The notes beneath the pieces are model-generated. The model searched no databases. It saw only the letters and a list, made by a program, of their open reading frames with translations, and was not told the origin of the DNA. From Trifolium pratense (taxonomy: Eukaryota > Streptophyta > Magnoliopsida > Fabales > Fabaceae), in contig NC_060063.1 of the NCBI RefSeq assembly GCF_020283565.1, positions 24,234,777-24,298,776 of the forward strand: a stretch of DNA of 64,000 bases. Reading direction: 5' to 3'. Position numbers and translations under genes: made by a program. Below are positions 8,617 through 18,800 of the stretch, in pieces. Position 1 is the first letter of the stretch. Every line of letters starts with the position of its first letter.

Positions 8617-11358
8617 CTAGGGTTTCTTAAGAAAGGCTAAGAGTTGGTCGAATTTATCATTCAAAGATCCCACATTGGAAACTAAACCATCCACCTTGGT
8701 TTCCAATGTCTCTTGAGCAACTCTCTGGCGTTCTAGACCTTCTTGCTGTTCCCTTAGGGCTTCTTGAAATATCTGCAACTGATCTGCCACAGCAGGAGCT
8801 TGATCTTTAATCACAGGTTCTGGTTCTTCAACCAAAGGTGCCTTGCCTTTATCAGAGGGTTCTCCTTCCTCTGGATAATCTATCATCAGCACATCCTCTT
8901 GATCCTGAGAAGCAAGCACATCCAGTACATCATCGCCTGTGGTATCCTCATTATGTAGCTCATTTGCCAACTCAGCAACTCTAGCAGCAGCTTCTTCTAA
9001 CCTTTCAGACTCAGACCTCTGAGCGTCAAGACTCTGAAACAGCTTGGAGTCTATCCAGATGACTTTGAAAGCGTTCAGACGATGTTCAACAGCAGCAATT
9101 TCTTCCAGATTAGCTAGTTCAAATCTAGCATGATTGAACATGGTTAACCTTTTCAATTCAGCCCTAGCCATACTATCCTTCAAGAAGCTTATCAAATCCA
9201 AGTCCCTCTTACCAACAACAGCCTTAATTTCTTCAGCAGCACCATCCAAAGCATTGCAAAGCCTTGCCTTAATGCTTGAAACTTCCAAGTCCACATCAGA
9301 AGGACAAACTAGAAACCTGTCCTTAAGCAAAGATAATCTAACTAAGTCTTCATGAAACTGAGCGGATAGATTACCAAAAGGGTTGGATGATGATGGTGAA
9401 GGATTGGGAATGGTAGAGAGAGTAGGTATTTCAGGAGTAGGGTTGTCAATAATCACAACTTCTACCTCTGAAGGCTTGGGAGCACAAGTGTGAATACGCT
9501 CAGGAGAAGCATGTTCAGCACTTGGGTTAGGATGGGGTTCACGGGTTGGTTCAGGTGATGAGATGTCAGAAGTTGATTCAGGGTAAATATGGTCAGGAGA
9601 TGGTTCAGGAGATTTTGGTTCAGGGTTTGGTTCAGGAGCAGTTTGTTCAGGGGTTGGTTCAGGAGATTTGTGTGGAGAAGGTTGTTTTGAGGGAGAGGTT
9701 GGTTTAGTGACAGGAATATCTGGTTGAGGTTCAGATGGTGGAATGTCAGGTTGAGGTTGAGGTTGAGTAGGTTTAGGAGGTGATGAAGATTTGTGTTGAG
9801 TTTCATGAGAAGGAGGGTGATTATTTAAAGGGTCAGGACTCAGATGTTTTTCGAGTTCAGATAGGGGGTTATCAGAGGTTGGAATATCAGAGGTTGGTAA
9901 AACAGTTCTGAGAGGTTTGGTGTAACCTAATCCAATCTCATTTTCATTAAAGATGAACTGAGTAGACTTACCTTTATCTTTGGAAATAGGAGCAGGTCTT
10001 TTCCTTAAACAAGCAGCAAGAGTCTCCTCATCAGATTCAGTCTCATCTTCTGACGTAGATCCTTCAGATGAACTGTCTGAACTATCTTCCTCAATAACAA
10101 TAGGCTCTTTTGAAGCTCCTTCAGCAGCCTTGGTAGCAGATTCTTCATGCTTCCTCTTAGTCCTTTGCTCAACCAAAGCTTTTTCTACCTTAATCTTCTT
10201 CTGAACCAGAAGATCTGGCTTAGGAAGATCATCCTGAGCTACAGCCTTTCTCTTTGGTTTCCTCTTAGGGTTATACAGATTGACAGGAGCAGGAGGAATC
10301 ATACTCCTATCAACAACAAAACCTTCTTGTCTGAGCACTTCCAAGTAATCCTGAATTACATGCTCAGCATCAGCTTCAGATATAACTGGGTAGCCTGCGA
10401 CATACAGACGATCCTCAAGCCTAACAGTGAACTCTTGTGGGGGAGCAACAGGCTTAGATGCAATCAAACGCATCTTGGACAGAAAGTTAGCGTTCATAAT
10501 TTCTGGATAGAACCTCTTCTCAACCAATTCAGGGTGGAATTTCCTCAAGTTCTGAACAACATGACCTTGATGCAGAAGGTCTGACAACAGCCTAGGATAA
10601 ACTATAGTAGTTTTCCTCTGAGATTTACTTGCAAAAATGGCTTCACAAATACGTTCAAAAAAGTAATCTCCAAGATTAACCTTCTTTCCAGTCAGAAGGA
10701 AATACAGCAGATGACGATGAGTCCAGGAGATTGTATCAGTCCCACCAACCCTTGGACTGATAGCTGCTAGGATGATCTTGAAAAGAACTCTACATTCATC
10801 AGTCAAACCCTTTACTTTCCCTTTTAAGGAGAAATCTGTGCAAATGAGATGCAGAAGATCATCCCTGTATCTTGTATCCTTTTCAAACACATCTAACTCT
10901 ATCCCAGAGTTAGGTAGACCAAGAAGAGCATTGAAATGGATAGGCGAGAGTGCCATGTTCATCCCACAGATATTTGACCTAATTTGTACACCTGTATAAT
11001 CCAGCAAACCCATTTCCTTCCTAGTTTTACCCTTCAGACTAGGATTCCTTTCTATTGCTGCAAGCTCTTCCTTCTTAGCTTCATGCTTATCAAATACCTT
11101 TGCTTTCATCCAAAATTTCTTCAACAAATCTGGATAAATGGGACCATTAAGCATGTCGAAGTACTTATCCCATCCCTGAGTGATAAAGTACTTTTTAACA
11201 TCAAACCCATTAGCTTGTAGACCATCGAAATCAACCATCTTCTCTGAAAGAAAAGTAAGTTCAGATTCTGGAAACTCCATCTCGTTCCCAACGATCTGAA
11301 GGTTCTTGAAAATAAACGGAGGAATCCTTTTTGACGAAGAAGATGAAGCACCAGCCAT
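8617..11358 (-). CDS. Envelope-like ORF of the Sirevirus
   Basis: A 913-aa ORF downstream of pol, separated from it by 454 nt and in a different frame, the position of the envelope-like gene in Sireviruses. The first roughly 330 residues form a globular domain like the plant transposon proteins found in this position (GLLDYTGVQIRSNICGMNMA). Residues about 360-400 are Lys-rich, about 415-450 are Ser/Asp/Glu-rich, about 490-640 are a Pro-rich region of PEP repeats, and about 765-913 are heptad-like and probably coiled coil. I see no signal peptide and no convincing membrane segment, so the envelope name is historical and no entry function can be claimed. ATG at 11358 is the first in a favourable context (AACAATGG). 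Confidence 0.85.
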   Translation of the reverse strand: MAGASSSSSKRIPPFIFKNLQIVGNEMEFPESELTFLSEKMVDFDGLQANGFDVKKYFITQGWDKYFDMLNGPIYPDLLKKFWMKAKVFDKHEAKKEELAAIERNPSLKGKTRKEMGLLDYTGVQIRSNICGMNMALSPIHFNALLGLPNSGIELDVFEKDTRYRDDLLHLICTDFSLKGKVKGLTDECRVLFKIILAAISPRVGGTDTISWTHRHLLYFLLTGKKVNLGDYFFERICEAIFASKSQRKTTIVYPRLLSDLLHQGHVVQNLRKFHPELVEKRFYPEIMNANFLSKMRLIASKPVAPPQEFTVRLEDRLYVAGYPVISEADAEHVIQDYLEVLRQEGFVVDRSMIPPAPVNLYNPKRKPKRKAVAQDDLPKPDLLVQKKIKVEKALVEQRTKRKHEESATKAAEGASKEPIVIEEDSSDSSSEGSTSEDETESDEETLAACLRKRPAPISKDKGKSTQFIFNENEIGLGYTKPLRTVLPTSDIPTSDNPLSELEKHLSPDPLNNHPPSHETQHKSSSPPKPTQPQPQPDIPPSEPQPDIPVTKPTSPSKQPSPHKSPEPTPEQTAPEPNPEPKSPEPSPDHIYPESTSDISSPEPTREPHPNPSAEHASPERIHTCAPKPSEVEVVIIDNPTPEIPTLSTIPNPSPSSSNPFGNLSAQFHEDLVRLSLLKDRFLVCPSDVDLEVSSIKARLCNALDGAAEEIKAVVGKRDLDLISFLKDSMARAELKRLTMFNHARFELANLEEIAAVEHRLNAFKVIWIDSKLFQSLDAQRSESERLEEAAARVAELANELHNEDTTGDDVLDVLASQDQEDVLMIDYPEEGEPSDKGKAPLVEEPEPVIKDQAPAVADQLQIFQEALREQQEGLERQRVAQETLETKVDGLVSNVGSLNDKFDQLLAFLKKP

Positions 11359-11812
11359 TGTTGGAGATTAGGGTAAGGTTTGGAAAGACTAACGAGAGAG
11401 AAAGAAAGTTTGTGTTGGAGGTTTAGAGAGAATATGAAAGTGTAGGTTGTGAAAGTGAATAGTGTGCAAGTGTATTGTGTAAGTTTTATTTAAATGAGTA
11501 CAGTTAACACGAAAATAGCAAATTTGGGAAGTTACGCTAATTGACAGAAAGTTGAATACCAAAAATCATCATTAACCACCCACTACCTGACACACGTAGA
11601 CCACGTGCAGAAAATTACTCGGTAACTGCTATTTTAATGGACAACTGTTCAGCAGTGAATACTAAACGTTTCCCACTTAAATAGTTCAGAGCCTCTGAGT
11701 TATTTAAAATTCTCTATCAGAGTCAAGTATTTCAGAGCTTGTGTTTCAGATGTTCTGAATCATAAGTTCTGATATACATAACCTCTTACACTTTAATTGC
11801 CAAAAAAAATTT
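11359..11812 (-). other. Sirevirus spacer between pol and envelope-like ORF
   Basis: 454 nt without a long ORF. It may carry a splice acceptor or promoter for the downstream ORF, but I cannot point to one. Confidence 0.5.
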
Positions 11813-14800
11813 TCATTCAGAGATTGAAAACATGTTCAGATGTTTCTTTATAAAATCAAATCTTTCAACAGATAAGGCTTTAGTAAATATGTCAGCCCAT
11901 TGATTTTCAGTATCAACAAACTTAATATCTATAATGCCTCTCTGAACATAATCTCTGATAAAATGATGTTTAATTTCAATATGTTTGGCTCTAGAGTGTA
12001 GAATAGGATTTTTAGATAAATGAATGGCTGCAGTATTATCACAATATAAAGGAATATTGTTACTGCTTACCTGATAATCTTCTAACTGATATTTTAGCCA
12101 GAGTAGTTGTGTGCAACACTTAGCTGCTGAAATGTATTCTGCTTCTGCTGTAGACAAAGCTATAGTAGTTTGTCTTTTACTAGCCCAGGAGATAAGGTTT
12201 TCACCAACAAATTGACAATTGCCACTTGTGGATTTTCTTTCAATTTTATCTCCAGCATAGTCAGCATCACAGAATCCATTTAGCACATAATCATTGGATT
12301 TCTTATAGAGAAGTCCAAGATTAGTTGTTCCTTTCAGATACCTAAAGATTCTCTTTACAGCTGTAAGATGAGATTCTCTAGGATCTGACTGGAATCTTGC
12401 ACATAAGCAAACACTGAATAAAATATCTGGTCTAGAGGCTGTCAGATAGAGTAAGGAACCAATCATACCTCTGTAGACCTTTTGATCTACCTTTCCTTCA
12501 TCATCTGACTTGCCCATGTTGGTAGTTGGATGCATAGGAGTATTCATTATCTTGCAGTCATCTAGATTGAATTTCTTCAGAAGTTCTTTAGTGTATTTTG
12601 ATTGATGAACATAAGTTCCTTCCTTCTTCTGATTGATTTGAATTCCAAGAAAGAACTTCAACTCTCCCATCATGCTCATTTCAAATTCATCCTGCATTAT
12701 CTTAGAAAAATTCTTGCACAAAGCAGCATTAGTTGAACCAAAAATAATATCATCAACATAAATTTGAATAATTAAAATGTCTTCTTTGGTTGTTTTTCTA
12801 AAGAGTGTGCAGTCAACCTTTCCTTTTTCAAAACCTTTTTCAAGAAGGAAATTACTGAGTCTATCATACCAAGCTCTTGGAGCTTGTTTCAGACCATACA
12901 GTGATTTCTTCAGTTTAAAAACATGTTCTGGGTTTGAGATATCTTCAAAACCAGGAGGTTGCTTAACATACACTTCTTCAGAAATGAAACCATTTAAGAA
13001 GGCACTTTTAACATCCATCTGATACAAGGTTATTCCATGATTAACAGCATAAGATAGAAGTAACCTGATTGCTTCAAGTCTAGCAACTGGTGCAAAGGTT
13101 TCAGTATAGTCAATCCCCTCTTGTTGACTATAACCTTGTGCAACCAATCTAGCCTTGTTTCTTACCACTTCACCTTGTTCATTCAGCTTGTTTCTGAATA
13201 CCCATTTTGTTCCAATAATGTTCTTGTGTGAAGGCTTAGGCACTAGAGTCCACACATCATTCCTTTGAAATTGATTCAGCTCTTCTTGCATTGCTACAAT
13301 CCAAGCATCATCCTTCAGAGCTTCATCAATCTTTGAAGGTTCCATCATTGAGATAAGACCAACTAATGATTCCTCATTTCTCAGTTGAGATCTTGTCTTC
13401 CTTAGACTATCCTTGTTGCCTAATATCAGTTCCTCTGGATGTGATGATTTGTATTTGAAAGTATTTCTTGGGGGCTTATCATCTTCAGACTCATCATCAT
13501 CAGGTTCAGCAGATGCTTCAGTTCTTGGTTGTTCAGAGTCTGTAGGAACTATTGTGTTCAGGGGTTCTTCAGAGAATGGATGTTCTGAGTAGTTTGGAAT
13601 ATCTGAATATTGATCCTCTGATACCTGAAATCTAGACAAACCTTCCACAAGCTCTGACACTTGGTCAGGCTCTTTGTCATCAAATTTGACATGCATACTT
13701 TCTTCCACAGTGTGTGTTTCAGAAATATACAGTCTGTATGCTTTTGAGCGTTCAGAATATCCTATAAAGATACCCTTATAACCTCTAGCATCAAATTTCT
13801 TTAGATGGACTTTGTTATTTAAGATGTAACATGTACATCCAAACTGATGGAAATAAGAAATATCAGGTTTTCTTCCTTTGAACAATTCATAAGCAGTTTT
13901 GTTCAACTTAGATCTGATATAGATTCTATTTTGAACATAACATGCTGTGTTTACAGCTTCTGCCCATAAAAACTTTGCTACATTTGTTTCATGCATCATG
14001 GTTCTGGCCATTTCTTGCAGAGTTCTATTCTTCCTTTCTACAACCCCATTTTGTTGAGGAGTTCTAGGAGAAGAGAATTCATGCAGAATGCCATATTTTT
14101 CACAAAAGTTTTCAAAAGGTTCATTTTCAAATTCTCCACCATGATCACTTCTAACTTTTAAAATAGTGTAGCCTTTTTCATTTTGAATTTGTTTGCAGAA
14201 GATGCTAAACTCATCATAAGCTTCATCCTTTGTTCTAAGGAATTTTACCCAAGTCCATCTACTGTAATCATCAACAATTACTAATCCATACTTCTTTCCA
14301 TTGATTGAAGCAGTGTTAACTGGTCCAAAAAGATCAATGTGAAGAAGTTCCAATGGTCTTGAGGTAGAGACAATGTTCTTAGGTTTAAAAGAAGATTTTG
14401 TAATTTTTCCTTTTTGACATGAACCACAAAGTGTGTTTGAGTGATACTTGATTTTAGGTAAACCTCTGACAAGGTCAAGCTTGCTAAGCTTAGAGATTAA
14501 CCTCCAGTTAGCATGGCCTAACCTCTTATGCCAGATCCATTTTTCTTTACTCAAGGTTAAAAGACACATCACTTTTTGTTCATTCAAATCAGAAAGATTA
14601 ACTTTATAAACATTGTTCTTTCTCAGACCTTTGAATATAATGGAGTTATCAGATTGTTTAGATACAGTACATGATTCCTTATTAAAGACAACTACATAAC
14701 CATTGTCGCAAAATTGACTTATGCTCAATAGATTATGTTTAAGTCCATCAACTAACCAAACATCATTAATAGATAGGGAAGAATTACCTACTGTACCTGT

Positions 14801-14974
14801 ACCTATTATCTTTCCTTTCTGATTACCTCCAAAGCCAACAGAACCTCCTTCCTTCATGGTTAGCTTGGAAAACAATTGTTTGTCACCAGTCATGTGCCTT
14901 GAACACCCACTATCCAGATACCATGAATGATTCATGATACTTCTTTGAGTGATAGGCTGTATGAGAAACAACTT
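11813..14974 (-). CDS. pol: Sirevirus pol: protease, integrase, reverse transcriptase, RNase H
   Basis: About 1053 codons open in the same frame as gag, entered by reading through one TAA. Counting from the TTG at 14971: aspartic protease motif DSG at about 20-22; GAG-pre-integrase zinc motif about 145-190 (HKRLGHANW ... CGSCQKGK); integrase core with D at about 212 (HIDLFGP), D at about 275 (RSDHGGEF) and E at about 311 (VVERKNR); RT with YVDD at about 738; RNase H with DADYAGD at about 903 and a C-terminal [12 protein letters not shown]. All expected copia domains are present in order and uninterrupted, fitting an enzyme set able to copy and integrate the element. There is no ATG near the start, so expression must come from readthrough, or from the parent form without the stop. 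Confidence 0.92.
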   Translation of the reverse strand, partial: KLFLIQPITQRSIMNHSWYLDSGCSRHMTGDKQLFSKLTMKEGGSVGFGGNQKGKIIGTGTVGNSSLSINDVWLVDGLKHNLLSISQFCDNGYVVVFNKESCTVSKQSDNSIIFKGLRKNNVYKVNLSDLNEQKVMCLLTLSKEKWIWHKRLGHANWRLISKLSKLDLVRGLPKIKYHSNTLCGSCQKGKITKSSFKPKNIVSTSRPLELLHIDLFGPVNTASINGKKYGLVIVDDYSRWTWVKFLRTKDEAYDEFSIFCKQIQNEKGYTILKVRSDHGGEFENEPFENFCEKYGILHEFSSPRTPQQNGVVERKNRTLQEMARTMMHETNVAKFLWAEAVNTACYVQNRIYIRSKLNKTAYELFKGRKPDISYFHQFGCTCYILNNKVHLKKFDARGYKGIFIGYSERSKAYRLYISETHTVEESMHVKFDDKEPDQVSELVEGLSRFQVSEDQYSDIPNYSEHPFSEEPLNTIVPTDSEQPRTEASAEPDDDESEDDKPPRNTFKYKSSHPEELILGNKDSLRKTRSQLRNEESLVGLISMMEPSKIDEALKDDAWIVAMQEELNQFQRNDVWTLVPKPSHKNIIGTKWVFRNKLNEQGEVVRNKARLVAQGYSQQEGIDYTETFAPVARLEAIRLLLSYAVNHGITLYQMDVKSAFLNGFISEEVYVKQPPGFEDISNPEHVFKLKKSLYGLKQAPRAWYDRLSNFLLEKGFEKGKVDCTLFRKTTKEDILIIQIYVDDIIFGSTNAALCKNFSKIMQDEFEMSMMGELKFFLGIQINQKKEGTYVHQSKYTKELLKKFNLDDCKIMNTPMHPTTNMGKSDDEGKVDQKVYRGMIGSLLYLTASRPDILFSVCLCARFQSDPRESHLTAVKRIFRYLKGTTNLGLLYKKSNDYVLNGFCDADYAGDKIERKSTSGNCQFVGENLISWASKRQTTIALSTAEAEYISAAKCCTQLLWLKYQLEDYQVSSNNIPLYCDNTAAIHLSKNPILHSRAKHIEIKHHFIRDYVQRGIIDIKFVDTENQWADIFTKALSVERFDFIKKHLNMFSISE

Positions 14975-14977
14975 TTA
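14975..14977 (-). other. Single in-frame TAA between gag and pol
   Basis: The gag frame ends in GAT TAA AAG TTG and the pol frame continues without a shift. This stop alone separates gag from pol. It is not in the UAG CAR YYA context described for SIRE1 readthrough. Confidence 0.9.
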
Positions 14978-17371
14978 ATCACTACGGTGGAACTCTTTAT
15001 CACAGTTAATGATAAAGTCATCCCAATATTCTTCCTCTTCATTTATCAAGTTCTGATTGTTAACTTGAGAATTTGTCAGCCATTGGTCAAGGACATATGC
15101 CCTTCTTCCTTTGCATAGGACTTGTTTCCATACTCTAGGTAGGACATATCCTTTCCTAGTTGGTAAATCTGAATGATACATAATTTCAGCTTTTGGTACC
15201 CATCTTCTGGGTCCACGCTTGTTAGTCCACAAATGCTTACTGTGTTGTTGAGTGTGAGAGAAAGATTTTGGTTTGGAATAATAACTCTTTTGAAAATGGT
15301 TCTTAGTTTGAGTTCTGTTATTATTCCAGGACTTGGATTGTTTATGCTCCCAGAGTTTGTATTTATCACCAGTCCATTGATTTGACTGGTTATATTTACT
15401 GACTCTAGAATCATAAATAACCTTAGTCCTATGTTGCCTCTGAGGTTTGAGGTTTGACTTTCTTTTAAAAACTTCTGAGCCTTTAGGTTGACTTTTCTCA
15501 TGAACTAGAATTCCTCTGGTTCTAGAAGTTGAAGCCTCAGATTTTGAAACTTTCAGAACATCTGAACTAATACTGTCAAGTTCTGAATAGCTTTTATCTT
15601 CTGAGCTTTTCTTCCCAGATCCTGAGGAACTTGGTTCCTCTGAGTTGTCATTTCCCAAATCTCTCAGATTATTATCCTCATCTTTCAGAGTACCAAATTT
15701 CTTTCCTTCTTCACTCTGAGGTACAACATAGTAAACCCAAGATTTTCCAACCTTTTTGGGATAGGTCTTTAGCTTTGAATATGTTCTACCATATTCATAG
15801 CCAACTCCCTCTCCTCTATGTCTCATGACATTATAAACAAGATTAGCAGCTTTGCTCTTACCAAGGTTGAGATGCACAAACTGTTGAAGAGCCATTTCTT
15901 GCTCATCAGTAGGTTTGTGACACACAGCACAACCCTTTTCAAGATCATTTACTCTATTCAGAGTTTCTTGATATAGACCTTGAAAATGTTCTGCTTGTTC
16001 AGTCAGAGTGTTAAGGTTATCTTGTAAAACTTTTTGTTTACTTAACACTCTGAGATGTTTCTCAATGACCTTGTTAAGTGCAGTTATAAGTTGAGATTTA
16101 GAACAGTCAGAAAATACCTCATCAGTTACTTCTGAATCTGATTCTGATTCATCGTCTGAGTCTACATCTGAGTCAGTTGAAGCCATCAGGGCTAGATTTG
16201 CTTCTTCTTCTTCCTCAACTTCTTCCTCAGATGATAGCTCTTCAAAGGTAGCCATCAGACTCTTCCTTAATTTACTCTTGAATTGTTGCTTCTTTGAGCT
16301 GTATCTTTTGCTTTTGTCTTTAGCAGACATTTCTGGACAATCAGCAATAAAGTGTCCTGGCTTCTTACAGTTGAAGCAGTTCTTTTGATCATCCTTTTTG
16401 CTGACAAAATTTCTGGAGCTGTTACCTCCTCTGAAATTTCTTTTGTTAAATCTGTTCCATTGCTGAAACTTGGTGAATAAAGCAAACTCATCCTCATTCA
16501 TCTCATCCTCTTGACCATCAGCAGAAGATTCTTCTTCAATATCAAGAAGCTGAGTCTTAAGAGCCTTAGAAGTAGTCTTAGTTGACTGTAAAGCCACTGA
16601 CTTAGACTTCTTCTTAGTTTCTGAGTCAGCATCCAGAACCATCTCATGGCTTCTGAGATTGCTTATCAGAGCTTCAAGACTCAGAGTCTTGAGATTTTGA
16701 GCTTCCTCTATTGCAGTGACCTTAGGTCTCCAAGCAATAGGAAGACTTCTCAGAATCTTCTGAACATGGTCATAGGTTGAATAACTTCTCTTAAGAGCTT
16801 TAAGCCCAGATACAAGGATTTGAAACCTTGTAAACATAGTCTCAATGTTTTCATCTTGTTGCATAGTAAAAAGTTCATATTGCCTTATCAAAAGACTAGC
16901 TTTAGCTTCTTGAACCTTTTCATTACCATCATAGGTAGCACACATAGAATCAAATATAGATTTAGCAGTAGACTTGTTCTCTATTCTGACATAATCCTCA
17001 TGTCTAATAGCACCAACAACAATGTCCTTTACTCTATGATGTTTTGTGTAGATTTTTAGGTTAGCTGATGTGAGTAACTTTCTATTCTCCATGGACAACC
17101 TACCATGTTCATTCAAGTTTTCAAAAGTTACTCCCAACTCAACCAAATCCCACAACTCATGATCAATAGCAGTAATATTGCTATACAGTCTCTCTTTCCA
17201 CCACTCAAATAATGAAGCATCACCATTGAATATAGGGGCTTTTCTGTTGCCACTATGTTCATGTGATTCATTACTTAAGTAGTCATAACCAAAAGCATTT
17301 CTAGGACCACCACCAGCACCACTGGCCTCTTCACCGGTTGTTCTAGTGCTACTATCGTCTCCTCCAGACAT
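14975..17371 (-). CDS. gag: Sirevirus gag
   Basis: 798 aa from the ATG at 17371, about 45 nt inside the PBS. Residues about 45-280 form the copia capsid-type (UBN2-like) domain (FEWWKERLYSNI ... ANLKIYTKHH ... LSLEALISNLRSHE). A CCHC zinc knuckle, CFNCKKPGHFIADC, lies at about 331-345 and would bind RNA. After it come an acidic Ser/Glu/Asp stretch, a heptad-like region (about 430-490), then a long Lys/Ser/Gln-rich tail. Gag of about 800 aa is far longer than ordinary copia gag and is typical of Sireviruses. Forms the virus-like particle that packages element RNA. Confidence 0.92.
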   Translation of the reverse strand: MSGGDDSSTRTTGEEASGAGGGPRNAFGYDYLSNESHEHSGNRKAPIFNGDASLFEWWKERLYSNITAIDHELWDLVELGVTFENLNEHGRLSMENRKLLTSANLKIYTKHHRVKDIVVGAIRHEDYVRIENKSTAKSIFDSMCATYDGNEKVQEAKASLLIRQYELFTMQQDENIETMFTRFQILVSGLKALKRSYSTYDHVQKILRSLPIAWRPKVTAIEEAQNLKTLSLEALISNLRSHEMVLDADSETKKKSKSVALQSTKTTSKALKTQLLDIEEESSADGQEDEMNEDEFALFTKFQQWNRFNKRNFRGGNSSRNFVSKKDDQKNCFNCKKPGHFIADCPEMSAKDKSKRYSSKKQQFKSKLRKSLMATFEELSSEEEVEEEEEANLALMASTDSDVDSDDESESDSEVTDEVFSDCSKSQLITALNKVIEKHLRVLSKQKVLQDNLNTLTEQAEHFQGLYQETLNRVNDLEKGCAVCHKPTDEQEMALQQFVHLNLGKSKAANLVYNVMRHRGEGVGYEYGRTYSKLKTYPKKVGKSWVYYVVPQSEEGKKFGTLKDEDNNLRDLGNDNSEEPSSSGSGKKSSEDKSYSELDSISSDVLKVSKSEASTSRTRGILVHEKSQPKGSEVFKRKSNLKPQRQHRTKVIYDSRVSKYNQSNQWTGDKYKLWEHKQSKSWNNNRTQTKNHFQKSYYSKPKSFSHTQQHSKHLWTNKRGPRRWVPKAEIMYHSDLPTRKGYVLPRVWKQVLCKGRRAYVLDQWLTNSQVNNQNLINEEEEYWDDFIINCDKEFHRSD

Positions 17372-17427
17372 AGTGTTCTCACAAGATCTTTACTGTCTCA
17401 CTGTTAAGTGAAAGTAACAGACCAGGC

Positions 17428-17439
17428 GCTCTGATACCA
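17428..17439 (-). other. Primer-binding site
   Basis: Minus strand TGGTATCAGAGC, complementary to the 3' end of plant initiator Met-tRNA, just inside the 5' LTR. Confidence 0.9.
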
Positions 17440-17441
17440 AT

Positions 17442-18562
17442 TGAAGGTGTGAAAACACAAGAAGGGGGGGGGGTTGAATTGTGTTTTAGCTAAGTTAAAA
17501 ACTTTTTAAAGTTCTTAACTCAACTACGTTAGCAGCGGAAAAATAACACAACAAAAAACAAGATAGAGAGAGAGAGATCACACAAGCAATTTATACTGGT
17601 TCCTCTCACAAAACGAGAGTAGTCCAGTCCCCTTGCACTTCCAAGGGATTTCACTATAATCACACAAGATTACACCTGCTCAAGCACACAAGCAAGAGAC
17701 TTCTCAAACAATGCTCAAGCACACAAGCTTAAGACTTCACACTTAAGCACACAAGCTTAAGTTTCACACTTAAGCACACAAGCTTAAGTTTCTCAGGAAT
17801 AATAAAGTATATAACAATATACAAATGCTCTTAGATGAACCTAAAGAGAGCAAATACAAATAGTACAGAGTATTTGACTAAAGTGCAAAAACACTTAAGA
17901 AAGGTTCAGAGCTTGTATATCACAGAGTTCAGAGTTTGTTCAGCGCACGTTCAATTCTTGATAATTGTTATTTTTTGTTGTAGCTGAATCTACTAGTATA
18001 TATACTACTAGAAAAGAGTCGTTGCAAAAAGAACCGTTGGAGTTGATAATATTTGTCTTCAAGCAGTCTGTCTTGATGCAGTTTGGTTGTATCCAAAACT
18101 AAGAAAGAGTTTCAGGTACTTTGACTACTGCAGAGTGGACTTTCCTTATTCAGCTAACAAAACTGAAGACCCACGTTCTCAAGATAGGACAGACAAAATA
18201 GGGGTAGCTGAACTGATCAGGCTTGAAAGGTCCTTTTCTTCATTGGTAGAAGAGTTGACTAGCAAAGGGAATCTTCACAGCTTTCAAAGAGATCTTCAGA
18301 GTTTGATGAAGCTTGTAGACAGACAAGAAGTTCTGAAGTCTTCATCCTCTGAATGTTGTAACTTCTGAAGTCTAACATCTTCTGAGCGCTTGTGAACTTC
18401 TGAGTTCACATCCTCTGAACTTCACTCAGGACTTATATGATGCTTATATCTGCGCACTTAAAATAAATTTTTAGTCCTTCCAATTGTTTATTAATACTTT
18501 GTTATCATCAAAACCTTTATAGATTTAGGGGCAAACATTTTTAAATCAATTTTGTTCCAACA
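17442..18562 (-). repeat. Sirevirus 5' LTR
   Basis: 1121 bp, the promoter-bearing copy. Differs from 6294-7415 by one base in the AAAACAGGGG/AAAATAGGGG segment and one G in a poly-G run, as far as I can see by eye. Confidence 0.95.
17997..18004 (-). promoter_or_regulatory. Candidate LTR TATA box
   Basis: TATATATA inside a palindromic CTAGTA...TACTAG setting in the 5' LTR; the only strong TATA in the LTR that I noticed. Also present in the 3' LTR near 6850. Confidence 0.5.
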
Positions 18563-18567
18563 GTCTT

Positions 18568-18800
18568 TCTCTCGTACAAGTTTCTAGTGTTGTCCATAGT
18601 GTGTATGCAAATGTTTATTGCACAACATGATGAAAGACACTTTGATCTATCCATTGTCTAATTTATCGGTTGGCTTCGTCGCTTTATCTTACAAAGGTTG
18701 ATACAAATCTTTGCAATATACATGTCTTCCATTCTAGGCTTCCAAATAGAGCAGTTGGAAGAGGTTAACTTAATCATTGTTGATGATCCTGTATGAGTTT
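18568..18800 (-). pseudogene. Copia gag remnant (continues 5940-6290)
   Basis: Read on the minus strand, this is the same degenerate gag N-terminal region that appears on the plus strand at 20521-20700 (shared GGATCATCAAC and GTCTTTCATCATGTTG motifs). It joins the gag piece at 6290 once the Sirevirus is removed. Stops interrupt it. Confidence 0.75.

Larger units (their letters stand above)
6294..18562 (-). mobile_element. Complete Sirevirus (SIRE1-like copia LTR retrotransposon)
   Basis: A 12.27-kb minus-strand element with two near-identical LTRs (6294-7415 and 17442-18562), a 5-bp GTCTT duplication, an initiator-Met-tRNA-type PBS, a canonical PPT, and ORFs for gag, pol and an envelope-like protein. 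The order LTR-gag-pol-env-like-LTR with a long gag, extra 3' ORF and several PPT copies is the Sirevirus plan. Comparing the LTRs by eye I find one substitution and one G-run length change, so insertion was recent. It landed in the copia gag remnant, which continues on both sides. The only obvious coding defect is one in-frame stop between gag and pol. Confidence 0.95.

Noticed and set aside
9462..10584. Leu/Asn-rich and other ORFs overlapping the envelope-like gene
   Set aside because: Shadow frames of the Pro-repeat region; low-complexity composition only.
8617..11358. Relation of the envelope-like ORF to true viral envelope glycoproteins
   Set aside because: No signal peptide, no clear transmembrane segment, no Cys pattern; only its position supports the historical name.
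17428..17439. tRNA gene at PBS motifs (also 38202 and the 218-bp units)
   Set aside because: Only the 12-nt primer-binding complement is present, without a tRNA body.
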